This document shows positions 34,136-41,909 of a DNA stretch of 64,000 nucleotides, piece after piece; within the stretch, counting starts at the first letter, position 1, and the number at the start of each line of letters is the position of its first letter. Origin of the DNA: Parabacteroides sp. TM07-1AC (lineage in GTDB: Bacteria; Bacteroidota; Bacteroidia; Bacteroidales; Tannerellaceae); contig NZ_QUKD01000001.1 in NCBI RefSeq assembly GCF_003480915.1, forward strand, positions 868,001-932,000, given 5' to 3'. The notes beneath the pieces are model-generated. The model searched no databases. It was not told where the DNA came from and worked only from the letters and a program-made list of their open reading frames with translations. A program made the position numbers and the translations under genes.

Positions 34136-36454
34136 TTACTTATAACTTCCTTTGATTCCGTAGTCGGTATCCTGATTATTCAGCGATTTAGTACCGACAA
34201 GATGAGTTTTTCCGAAATTAAAATTCCAAGTGAGCGTGGCAACGAGAATTCGGGATGCATCGCTAAAACTTTCTCTTCGGAAAGGCGCTTGTGCATTTTT
34301 GTTTTCCATAATGGTTCGGGAAACATTCTTAAACGGATTGAACGCACCTATGCCAAAAGAAAAATTAGTCGCATTGTACCGGATAGCCAAGTAGTGATAA
34401 TTACCATCCTTTATGACGGTTTCGCCGTATAACCTTTCGTCAAAAGGCTGTAGCTGGCCTATCAGCATCCATTTCTTATACATTGCCAAAACATCTGCCC
34501 TGTAATAAAAATTAGAATGGGTATGCGAATAGTTGTTCCCACGACTGTCAAAGTGGTTGAAGCCTCCTGTAACCGAAAATTGCAGGAAGTTTTTTATCAT
34601 CCCTACTTTCAATGTTATCTCCGCATTATACTTATTCCAATCTTTCATGTTTTCGGGCATTGTCAGGAACACATTTCCATGTTCTCTTTTCGATTCCATG
34701 ATAGGATTGTGTTTGTAGTGATGATGCAGGCTTGCATTGAAAGCGAACAACCCTTTTCTGTTTTCGTAATATAAATTATTATTCAGATTCAGGTACGGTT
34801 GAAGCAACAGATTCCCTTTCTCGGCAAGATACGAGTCAAGACGGATTTCCGTGTCGGCCAACTCCATCAGGGTTGGATTCGTTTGACTCATCTCCGCATC
34901 ATACCGGATAAAAGAATTATCACTGAACCGATAGCCAACCATCGCTTTGGGTAAGAAATGGTAATAGCTTTTGGTAACAGATACATTGGAAAAATGCAGG
35001 CGATTCAGGCGAAGTCCCAAGCTATAGCTGAATTTGCCCTTACTATAAAACCACTCTGCAAAAACCGACGATTCCGCCTGATTCAAATCCGATTTGAATT
35101 CCTCGCCCTGATTAATTGTCTGCTCTGTAAACGACTGAATATGTTTTATCCCGAATTTCAAATTTCCATGGGCAAATCCTTTTTCGTATATGCCTTCGGC
35201 AATCAGTGAATATTTATCGGAAAACAGTTCCGAACGTTCGCTGAAAAGAGTATCAACATCGTTGTATTCGCAGTAATTCCGCGAAGATGCTGCGTTCGCA
35301 TAACTCCCCACCACATTAGCATATATTTTCTGATTTTTGGGTAAACCATACTGGTAATACAAGTCGATGGTAGGAACATTAATTTTTTGCTGACTTCCGT
35401 CAAAAATCAACCCTTTGTCCGTGCCATTCTCTTTTAGAAAACTGTTGAAATCGTTGTGAGGCTGATTGCTCAGATTATATTTCAACTTGGCATTGAAAAA
35501 AGCCGAATCGCTCTGCTGATAGTTGTATGTCAGCGAAAAATCATGCATTTGGTACGAATAATCACCTCCGGCACTGATTTCTTCCCTCAATATAGGGGAT
35601 GAATTTTCAAACTGATAACTACCTGTGCGATTTCTGTTATTCGTGTTGATGCGTTGAAACGCTGCGGTGTAGTTCAAAGCATATTCCGATTTTCCTTTGT
35701 TGAATTTGGCAAAGAAAACATCGCCCCCTGCAAGGATATTCAGCGAGTTCATCAAATCCACACCAACAACACCGCCTTTATCATCCCTTACTACCACGTA
35801 GTTGATAACTTTGGAAGCATGTCCGTATCGGATACCTGCATAATCCGAATATTCTATCCGCTTGATTTGGCGGGGTTGCAAGGTCTGAATTTCTTCCGGC
35901 GTGGTATTTACGCCGTTAATCTGCAAAATGACTTTCCCGCCGTCGGATGATGAAATCGTATTCAGCATCGGATTGATGTTCAAGCCGGGAAGCATCATTG
36001 TATTCAGCAATTGCATTCCGTTGGCAGAATGGCTGATTTGCAATTTTGTCGGGAACACAATCCGTTGGTTAATCTTGTTTATTGTGGAAGAAGCAGAAAT
36101 CACCACTTCCCCAAGTAACAAAACATTTTCATTCAAATACACATCTATTTGTGCTGATTCCGTCAGATTCTGTATCAAAATCCGCTTTGTTTCAAATCCT
36201 AAACAGGATACTGACAGCACATAATTATCTGTGGGAAGATTTTCAAATTCAAATCTTCCGATAGTGTCTGTCGTTGTTCCTTTCAGAAAGACTGAATCTT
36301 GTTTGAATAGAACGACATTAGCAAACTCAACAGGTGTTTGCGTATTTTGTTGAAGTACTCTTCCTGAAACATGAATCGATTGTCCGGACACACTTAGGCC
36401 GGAATACAGGAAAAATACGATAAGATATAATAATCGAGCTTTATTAAAGTCCAT
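34136..36454 (-). CDS. Outer-membrane beta-barrel protein (TonB-receptor-like, CarboxypepD_reg-like plug)
   Basis: Started at the ATG at 36454 (MDFNKARLLYLIVFFLYSGL) the protein has 772 residues and a clean signal peptide ending SVSGQ. Residues about 25-110 form a carboxypeptidase-regulatory-like domain (HVSGRVLQQNTQTPVEFANV), followed by a plug-like region with NGVNTTPEEIQTLQPRQIKR and a large beta-barrel (OMP_b-brl_3 type) ending in LTWNFNFGKTHLVG. Such proteins transport or bind ligands at the outer membrane. A ligand cannot be inferred. It is unusual cargo in a transfer-gene interval. Confidence 0.8.
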   Translation of the reverse strand: MDFNKARLLYLIVFFLYSGLSVSGQSIHVSGRVLQQNTQTPVEFANVVLFKQDSVFLKGTTTDTIGRFEFENLPTDNYVLSVSCLGFETKRILIQNLTESAQIDVYLNENVLLLGEVVISASSTINKINQRIVFPTKLQISHSANGMQLLNTMMLPGLNINPMLNTISSSDGGKVILQINGVNTTPEEIQTLQPRQIKRIEYSDYAGIRYGHASKVINYVVVRDDKGGVVGVDLMNSLNILAGGDVFFAKFNKGKSEYALNYTAAFQRINTNNRNRTGSYQFENSSPILREEISAGGDYSYQMHDFSLTYNYQQSDSAFFNAKLKYNLSNQPHNDFNSFLKENGTDKGLIFDGSQQKINVPTIDLYYQYGLPKNQKIYANVVGSYANAASSRNYCEYNDVDTLFSERSELFSDKYSLIAEGIYEKGFAHGNLKFGIKHIQSFTEQTINQGEEFKSDLNQAESSVFAEWFYSKGKFSYSLGLRLNRLHFSNVSVTKSYYHFLPKAMVGYRFSDNSFIRYDAEMSQTNPTLMELADTEIRLDSYLAEKGNLLLQPYLNLNNNLYYENRKGLFAFNASLHHHYKHNPIMESKREHGNVFLTMPENMKDWNKYNAEITLKVGMIKNFLQFSVTGGFNHFDSRGNNYSHTHSNFYYRADVLAMYKKWMLIGQLQPFDERLYGETVIKDGNYHYLAIRYNATNFSFGIGAFNPFKNVSRTIMENKNAQAPFRRESFSDASRILVATLTWNFNFGKTHLVGTKSLNNQDTDYGIKGSYK

Positions 36455-36707
36455 ACTTGTTTTCTTATAATGGGTTACGGATACAGATATAGCATCTGCA
36501 TCATAAACCTCATGAATAAATGATAATAGAAATTTTCCCCTCAAAAAGAGTTGAAGGTGATAAGAAAACTGAGATTAGGATTCCCAGTATAGACTATGCA
36601 CGGATTCTAAAAATACGTGCTATTGAACAACGAATGCTCGACATGATTTGTTTTTTGTTCTAAATTTGATGCAAAGATAATGCTTTTCTAAATCTCTGGC
36701 AAGGATA

Positions 36708-37244
36708 TCAGCCAATCACATAAGTGATTTTAACGATTCCCGAATCGTAAGCCTCACTTCCGGCGAACTTCCAAGTTGATTCTTTGGGCTGGTTCGGGAA
36801 TAAAGGAATGCCATTGCCTAAAATCACGGGAATATAGCAGATTTGCATTTCATCCACCAAATCGTGATTCAGCAAAAGCGTTATCACTTGTCCACCACCA
36901 ACCAACCAAATGTCTTTACCATCCTGTTGCTTTAGCGCCTTTACTGTTTCTACAACATTTTCCGTAATGAATTTTACATTCTTGGTCGGCGTAAGATTTG
37001 TGTTGCGGTGAGAAACGATATAGCACGCTTTGTCTGAATATGGCCACTCAAAGTCCATATCAAGAACTGCGCGGTAAGTCTTCCCGCCCATGATAATCGT
37101 ATCAATGGAATCCATCAAATCTTTGTAGCCATATTCGGTTCCGGTAGGCATTGGGTATTTGGTTAGCCAATCTAAATTACCATCAGGGCGTGCGATGTAG
37201 CCGTCGAGCGATACAGCGATGTACAGTTTAATCTTTTTTTTCAT
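36708..37244 (-). CDS. Dihydrofolate reductase-like protein (RibD C-terminal fold)
   Basis: Started at the ATG at 37244 (MKKKIKLYIAVSLDGYIARP) the protein has 178 residues and carries the RibD_C/DHFR-like motifs: SLDGYIARPDGNLDW at the start, IIMGGKTYRAVLD near 60, and KDIWLVGGGQVITLLLNHDL near 125. NADPH-dependent reductase of folate or a related substrate is the family function, so it might affect antifolate sensitivity, but that is inference. A long leader with a hairpin precedes it. Confidence 0.82.
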   Translation of the reverse strand: MKKKIKLYIAVSLDGYIARPDGNLDWLTKYPMPTGTEYGYKDLMDSIDTIIMGGKTYRAVLDMDFEWPYSDKACYIVSHRNTNLTPTKNVKFITENVVETVKALKQQDGKDIWLVGGGQVITLLLNHDLVDEMQICYIPVILGNGIPLFPNQPKESTWKFAGSEAYDSGIVKITYVIG

Positions 37245-37295
37245 GTCTCTAAAATTTAATTGTTTATACTCGTGTTCGCTGTACATCAAAAAAAA

Positions 37296-37365
37296 GCGTG
37301 GAATCCACATTGCTCCGGCATAAAGGTACTGGTATACCCGACAAACGAAACACGCAGTTCCACGC
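37296..37365 (-). promoter_or_regulatory. Structured leader with terminator hairpin before the DHFR-like gene
   Basis: On the minus strand GCGTGGAA and TTCCACGC (37358-37365 and 37296-37303) close a 54-base loop region and are followed by TTTTTTTT. It lies 52 bases upstream of the ATG. It could be a terminator for upstream transcription or an attenuator of the gene. The stretch 37366-37693 holds a further hairpin CTTCCC/GGGAAG (37542-37560) and no gene. Confidence 0.45.
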
Positions 37366-37693
37366 CATACTTGCGTATAGCATGAACATTGCACATTCCA
37401 TCTCGTTTGTCTAAAATTACCAGTTTTATATGCCGAGACGTTCAGCGAACGTTATGTTATATGTCAACGGTACTTAGCCCGTTAAATTCTATTTTATAAA
37501 TGCAAAGGTAGGAATAGTTTGGAAAAATCTGGGTATTTGCCTTCCCGAAATTTGGGAAGAATACAAATACACAAATATTTTTCACCTAACTTTACCGTCT
37601 TGGTCTATTCCTGAATGATGCTTTGAACATTATAATGTTTTAATCATGAACAAATGCGATTGTTTTTGCTCATTATTGTGAACATTCTAAAAA

Positions 37694-38251
37694 TCACAAT
37701 TTCAAATTCAGCCCTTCATTTATCATGTATAGCAACGCATGTGCATTGCCTAAAGCATCTTCAACCGGATTATGAGTATGTGGAAAACCGGTATGCAAAC
37801 GTCCGTCTTTGTCTGTAAATTCCTGACTGCGCATCCATTTCCATTGCATCTTTGTGTCGTTCTTAAAACCGCACCACAAATCACTAATGCGACGGGAACT
37901 ATACCCGAATGGATTCGTACCGGAATAGGTGAGAAAATACCAGTTAATCCACGAGGCATCGTATCCGTTATTATCGGCAATCAGAATCGGACGGCCTTTA
38001 AGATTGGTTTCCTCAATCCATTCGCCGAAGCGCTCAAAAACTAACTTCGGGTCGTCAAACGATTCATGTTCGCTGCGTGAAAATCCGCTCACTGCAAGCG
38101 CTTCTCCATCGTATTCTTCACTGATAGGGCGCGTTTTTCCATAAAAGGTAGTTTGCAGTTCGTTATCCAACCGGACTGCCCCAAAGCAGACCAACGAATT
38201 GCGACCAAGTATCTGCCCGTCGGATTCAACATCTATTACATAAAAACTCAT
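37694..38251 (-). CDS. 3'-5' exonuclease, RNase T/DEDD type
   Basis: A 185-residue protein with the DEDDh layout: DVESDG at the start (Asp7 and Glu9), a middle Asp in LIADNNGYDASWINWYF (about 95), and His/Asp in HTHNPVEDALGNAHAL (about 165). The family removes 3' nucleotides from RNA or DNA with two metal ions. It is the last gene of a four-gene operon, 19 bases after the metallophosphoesterase. In this setting it may degrade nucleic acid or process tRNA ends acted on by the upstream nucleotidyltransferase; that is inference. Confidence 0.82.
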   Translation of the reverse strand: MSFYVIDVESDGQILGRNSLVCFGAVRLDNELQTTFYGKTRPISEEYDGEALAVSGFSRSEHESFDDPKLVFERFGEWIEETNLKGRPILIADNNGYDASWINWYFLTYSGTNPFGYSSRRISDLWCGFKNDTKMQWKWMRSQEFTDKDGRLHTGFPHTHNPVEDALGNAHALLYMINEGLNLKL

Positions 38252-38270
38252 TGTTTGTACCTCTTTAGTA

Positions 38271-39035
38271 TTACTGTACCTCTATCGCTTTTTCAGGATT
38301 AAACGTGTGATGCTCGTTGTGGAATACATATCCCAATTGATTGCTCACACATTTAGTTTTTCCAATAACTTTGTCAATATTCCGGTGCGAATGACCATAA
38401 ATCCAGTATTCTACCGGACTGGTTTCGATATATTGTTCCAATTCAACCGTAAAAGCACCATTTATTTTGCTTCCTGCAAAATCGGGCGAAGCTAATTGAA
38501 ACGATGGGACATGATGCGTAACCACAATAATATGTACCGCCGTGCTTTTTGCCACTTTATCCTGAATAAAACGGAAACATTTGTCGTGTTCTCGGTTGAA
38601 GTTATCCCATGTCAACGTTGCACCATTAAACAAAATCCGGTGAAAATCACTAACGCCACGTTCGGTAATGTAGGCTTCTTCTAATTTGATTCTCGCCCAT
38701 AAAGTTGAAATGATAAAGTCAACATTTTCTATCCGGACAACAGCATCGTAATAGCATTTCACGTTGTCCCGAATCGAACAAACCAAACCATACGGCATGT
38801 TTGCCAAATCGTAATACTTGTATAATTCGTGGTTCCCAATAGCCACAATCACTTGCTTGTAATTTTCCGAGGCCCAATCCCAAAACGGATGTTTGCCATA
38901 GTTGTCATCATTCAGATAACCGATATCACCTGCTAGAACGAGAATATCGCCCACAGGCTTCAATGGATTCCGTTTCAGATAGCTGTAATTATCCGAAAAT
39001 TCCAAATGTAAATCCGATGCGTATTGAATTTTCAT
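38271..39035 (-). CDS. Calcineurin-like metallophosphoesterase
   Basis: Started at the ATG at 39035 (MKIQYASDLHLEFSDNYSYL), one base after the upstream stop, the protein has 254 residues. Motifs: DLHLE near 8, GDIGYLND (family GDxx) near 38, GNHELYKY (GNHE) near 68, VVTHHVPS near 170, and YGHSHRNID (GHTH-like) near 218, so all five metal-site blocks are present. Family members cleave phosphodiesters in nucleotides or nucleic acids. It lies between the nucleotidyltransferase and the exonuclease in one operon. Confidence 0.85.
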   Translation of the reverse strand: MKIQYASDLHLEFSDNYSYLKRNPLKPVGDILVLAGDIGYLNDDNYGKHPFWDWASENYKQVIVAIGNHELYKYYDLANMPYGLVCSIRDNVKCYYDAVVRIENVDFIISTLWARIKLEEAYITERGVSDFHRILFNGATLTWDNFNREHDKCFRFIQDKVAKSTAVHIIVVTHHVPSFQLASPDFAGSKINGAFTVELEQYIETSPVEYWIYGHSHRNIDKVIGKTKCVSNQLGYVFHNEHHTFNPEKAIEVQ

Positions 39036-39036
39036 T

Positions 39037-39837
39037 TTATTCGATTCCAAATATTTCTTTCATAATGCCGAGAAAGCCACGAATGTCATCATCGGTACGC
39101 TGTAAACTGTCCCGCAAAGACTGATTCGGTAAAGATTCTTCCATTGTGTTAATGAAAACACTCACCTCATCTTTCATAGTAGCCGATAATTCAACAGGCG
39201 TAAACGGGTCGATACGCATAGCCAAGAGTTTGAAAACATCATCCCTGTGTTTTTTGATGTCGGCACTACGAACGTTCGGATTGATTTTCTTTTCTTCCGT
39301 CAAATTCAGAAATGCTTTTACTTTCAAGCATAGAAGGGACAACGGGTTGGCAATGCAAATACCTTCTTCAATGATGCTGCTATCAATGGTGTGTCGATAG
39401 TATTCTTCATCCAACAGAATTGCCGAAAGGCTTGGAATTTCTTCGCCAACCGGAATAGGGGTTAAATGAAAACCTGTAGGCACACCTAATACATCAGGAT
39501 ATTTGGATAACAATTCGATTTGTACAGGAAATCCATTCTTTGGCTCTAAAAAACGAAACAATTCGGTTACAGGCTCTTTGTCTTCCCGCTTTCGTTGTAG
39601 GTTCTCGTATTTACCCTCATCTATGAACTCCCAAAAGCGTTGACCAAATTCGGGTGTCATTTTTTCAATGACTAATATCATGTCAATATCGTCGGTTGCA
39701 CGCGGACACATAACTGTATCCCGCAAAGCAATATCACAGGCTGTTCCACCGATGATAACATAGTTATCTTCAAATCCGGCGAAGTGTTCTTTGAATTTTT
39801 CTAATCCATTTCCTCTATCATTATTTCCAATTCTTTT
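39037..39837 (-). CDS. AbiEii-like nucleotidyltransferase without a canonical start
   Basis: The frame is open from 39837 to the stop at 39037. It has the NTase motif NYVIIGGTACDIA followed by RATDDIDMIL (the metal-binding Asp pair), and family segments GFPVQIELL and LCLKVKAFLNL. The frame has no ATG, GTG or TTG before the GGTA motif: the nearest ATGs are in the frame of the upstream regulator gene, and only an ATT (39831) is available. A TTG inside the motif region (39726) would remove GGTA. So it is expressed by a rare start, by frameshifting from the regulator, or it is damaged by a small indel. AbiEii toxins add nucleotides to tRNA. Confidence 0.72.
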   Translation of the reverse strand, partial: KRIGNNDRGNGLEKFKEHFAGFEDNYVIIGGTACDIALRDTVMCPRATDDIDMILVIEKMTPEFGQRFWEFIDEGKYENLQRKREDKEPVTELFRFLEPKNGFPVQIELLSKYPDVLGVPTGFHLTPIPVGEEIPSLSAILLDEEYYRHTIDSSIIEEGICIANPLSLLCLKVKAFLNLTEEKKINPNVRSADIKKHRDDVFKLLAMRIDPFTPVELSATMKDEVSVFINTMEESLPNQSLRDSLQRTDDDIRGFLGIMKEIFGIE

Positions 39838-40754
39838 TCAATTCGTGAATCCGGGTCATCCTCCATCGACAGGTACAACGAAAGTTTATCGACGATTCCA
39901 CCATTCGGTTGATAAGGTATCGTTACCGGATATTTCCATATTTCGATTTTGTACAAACCTTCTACCTCGTTGTATTGTCCATCTGCCTGATTAAATTGTT
40001 TGTCCCAAATTGCCATTGTTCCGTATTGTTCGGGATTCAAGTGCGAGTGGTGCGACAAGGCATTTACTCCACTAATACCAAAGTTACCTTCGGGCACAAC
40101 ATCACAATATAAGACTTTCTTTACGGGTGACGACAAATAACTTTGGGCTTTTGTCCATAGTTCCCGCTTGGAATTACTAAAACGGATGAATTTGATTCCT
40201 GTATCATCTTGAATTTTTGTATCACACAATTGGCAGTTTTCAAGACTTGTAACAGCACGTGCCAGTGTTACGTAGTTGTAAGGTACAATTTCTTCCAACT
40301 TCTTAATTGTGAATTCGTTTTCGTTTTTATCATCCAAAAGATAATACAGTAGCACATATTGCGCAGCAGGGGTTAATCTCGTTGGATTCTTATCTCGCTT
40401 TTTAGCCTGAACATTCACAATTAAGGATGGCAGAAAAGCGTATTTATCCGAAATAATAAAGTACACCTCTTGATTTATGAGGCGTTCCCGTTCATAATAG
40501 GTTAATGAATCCAATAGGACAACAACAGGCATATTCATAACCGTTTCTACTTGTCGAGTAATCTTCTTATAATTACCCGGGGTTATGGATTCCTGTGCGT
40601 TTTTGGCTTGGATAACACACAAAATCTGATTATTGAAGTCTATCGTATAAAACGAAAACCTCAATAGCATATCAGCATTAAGGCCACGTAGTTTATCCCG
40701 TTTTATCGGAATCAACTCTTTCTGAACGCCTAATATTGAAATTAAATTACTCAT
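39801..40754 (-). CDS. Winged-helix regulator, AbiEi-like antitoxin candidate
   Basis: A 317-residue protein with an N-terminal part of restriction-like or unknown fold (about 1-120), a central MarR-type winged helix (LTPAAQYVLLYYLLDDKNEN, then YVTLARAVTSLENCQLC), and a C-terminal part with GISGVNALSHHSHL and DKLSLYLSMEDDPDSRIEKE. The gene directly precedes the nucleotidyltransferase with overlapping frames, and its promoter is covered by four ATTATCAC-like sites, both typical of an autoregulating antitoxin such as AbiEi. It is named by context and not by clear homology. Confidence 0.65.
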   Translation of the reverse strand: MSNLISILGVQKELIPIKRDKLRGLNADMLLRFSFYTIDFNNQILCVIQAKNAQESITPGNYKKITRQVETVMNMPVVVLLDSLTYYERERLINQEVYFIISDKYAFLPSLIVNVQAKKRDKNPTRLTPAAQYVLLYYLLDDKNENEFTIKKLEEIVPYNYVTLARAVTSLENCQLCDTKIQDDTGIKFIRFSNSKRELWTKAQSYLSSPVKKVLYCDVVPEGNFGISGVNALSHHSHLNPEQYGTMAIWDKQFNQADGQYNEVEGLYKIEIWKYPVTIPYQPNGGIVDKLSLYLSMEDDPDSRIEKELEIMIEEMD

Positions 40755-40762
40755 AATAAGTC

Positions 40763-40840
40763 ATTATCACCTAATTTTTGCACTATTATCATATATGGTG
40801 ATAATGATGCAAAAATAGTGATAATAGTTGAATCTGCAAA
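40763..40840 (-). promoter_or_regulatory. Promoter and operator array of the regulator-nucleotidyltransferase operon
   Basis: On the minus strand TTTG (40837-40840), exactly 19 bases, then TATTTTTG (40810-40817) form a canonical Bacteroides promoter. ATTATCAC-like units lie at 40763-40770 and 40785-40792 in one direction and at 40798-40805 and 40818-40825 in the other, overlapping and flanking the -7 box. This fits repression by the first gene product. Confidence 0.7.
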
Positions 40841-40875
40841 CTCATGACTGTAAATTTTGCTTTCCTTGTTATTTT

Positions 40876-40925
40876 TTAGTGCAAGGTGCAAGCTTATCTA
40901 TATAGATACTTGCACCTTGCACTAA
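40876..40925. terminator. 17-bp perfect stem hairpin
   Basis: TTAGTGCAAGGTGCAAG (40876-40892) is the exact complement of CTTGCACCTTGCACTAA (40909-40925). The 16-base loop contains the palindrome TATCTATATAGATA. It lies upstream of the defence-like operon and near the right end of the foreign segment. It may terminate transcription from either side. Confidence 0.65.
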
Positions 40926-40958
40926 TTTTAGAGAGCTAAGCGTTTTATATCCAAAGGA

Positions 40959-40990
40959 TTTGTTTTAGGTTCATTTATTTTGTAACTTTG
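40959..40990 (+). promoter_or_regulatory. Bacteroides-type promoter at the right end of the foreign segment
   Basis: TTTG (40959-40962), 20 bases, TAACTTTG (40983-40990) on the plus strand, within GTAACTTTGC, which also fits the GTAnnTTTGC core. No supportable gene follows: downstream are only a 20-codon frame and a frame reading into the antisense of traA. It may have driven a gene lost at the junction. Confidence 0.5.
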
Positions 40991-41147
40991 CACCATAGCC
41001 ACGCGAGGACAACGATGCGACAAAAGCAGGCAAGCAATGGTCATTTTCAATCGTTACAAAATCGTTACCGCTGGTTTTGAAAAAGCTTCTAAGAAATTAA
41101 TTCATACGGGATTGCGAGAAATTGGTTCCTTTACCTGCTGCCCATGC

Positions 41148-41909
41148 TCACTGCGGTCTGATGATGTCGCTTATCTCTTCGGAAAACTCCCGGATGCCAC
41201 TCCCTTTCAGCAGTGCCGTGTCCATCGGGAAGATGGTGGAGCGGAAAACGCTCTTGCGCTCTTCCGAAAGGTCACGGCGGAACTTCTTGCTGTCGGGCAA
41301 GCGGGTGGAAAGTACCGGAAAGCCCATTTCGGCTATCACTTCCTCGTAGATGCCGTACAAGTCGTTCCTCTCCCTGCCGTCCACCATCGTCCAGAACAGA
41401 TGCAGCCCCTTTGTTTTCGCCTGTCCGGTAGTCATCAGCCTGTCGCGGAACATCGTGACGAATTTCAGGGTACTCTCCACGACAAAGCGGTCGGCACTCA
41501 GCGGAGTGAAAATGTAGTCCATCTGCGAGAGCGTCTTTATCACGCCGTTGCTTCGGAGTGTGCCGGGCATGTCGAAGAACACCACGTCGGGTTTCACGTC
41601 CTCAGTGGCAATCATCCTCTCGGCATCGTCGAGGGCGTTCACCGCATTGCTTTTGACGATGGTGTAGGCGTTCTTTTTGATCCGGCGGAAATGGTCGCAA
41701 GCGAGAGCCTTGAAGTAGGTGCTGCTGTCGATAAGCCCCATTTCGTGTTCGCGCAGCCCGTGGATGCTGTGCTGCGGGTCGTCGCAGTCCACGACGGCGA
41801 CATTGTAGCCTTTCACGTTGTGCAGGTAGCTGGCGGCAAGTGCCGTGACAGTGGATTTGCCGATGCCACCTTTCTGTGTTGCGAATGCAACGAAGATTTC
41901 CTTACTCAT
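41148..41909 (-). CDS. traA: Conjugative transposon protein TraA (ParA-like ATPase)
   Basis: Started at the ATG at 41909 (MSKEIFVAFATQKGGIGKST) the protein has 253 residues and a deviant Walker A KGGIGKST at about 13-20, a switch-like DCDDPQHSIHG and a Walker B-like VVFFDMPGT, all of the ParA/MinD class. In CTnDOT-like elements this is the first gene of the tra operon, divergent from mobA. Here the next gene, traB, is missing just after its stop because of the replacement. Confidence 0.88.
   Translation of the reverse strand: MSKEIFVAFATQKGGIGKSTVTALAASYLHNVKGYNVAVVDCDDPQHSIHGLREHEMGLIDSSTYFKALACDHFRRIKKNAYTIVKSNAVNALDDAERMIATEDVKPDVVFFDMPGTLRSNGVIKTLSQMDYIFTPLSADRFVVESTLKFVTMFRDRLMTTGQAKTKGLHLFWTMVDGRERNDLYGIYEEVIAEMGFPVLSTRLPDSKKFRRDLSEERKSVFRSTIFPMDTALLKGSGIREFSEEISDIIRPQ

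Larger units (their letters stand above)
29081..41140. mobile_element. About 12 kb foreign segment replacing traB to most of traG
   Basis: Codon style and base composition shift to AT-rich at about 29080, inside traG, and shift back at about 41140, next to the traA stop. In between are no CTnDOT transfer genes but an HTH-primase-HTH module, an RteC-like gene, and metabolic and defence-like cargo. No integrase, transposase or relaxase is seen inside, so it may be a decayed integrated element or the product of recombination between elements. Junctions are approximate. Confidence 0.7.
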
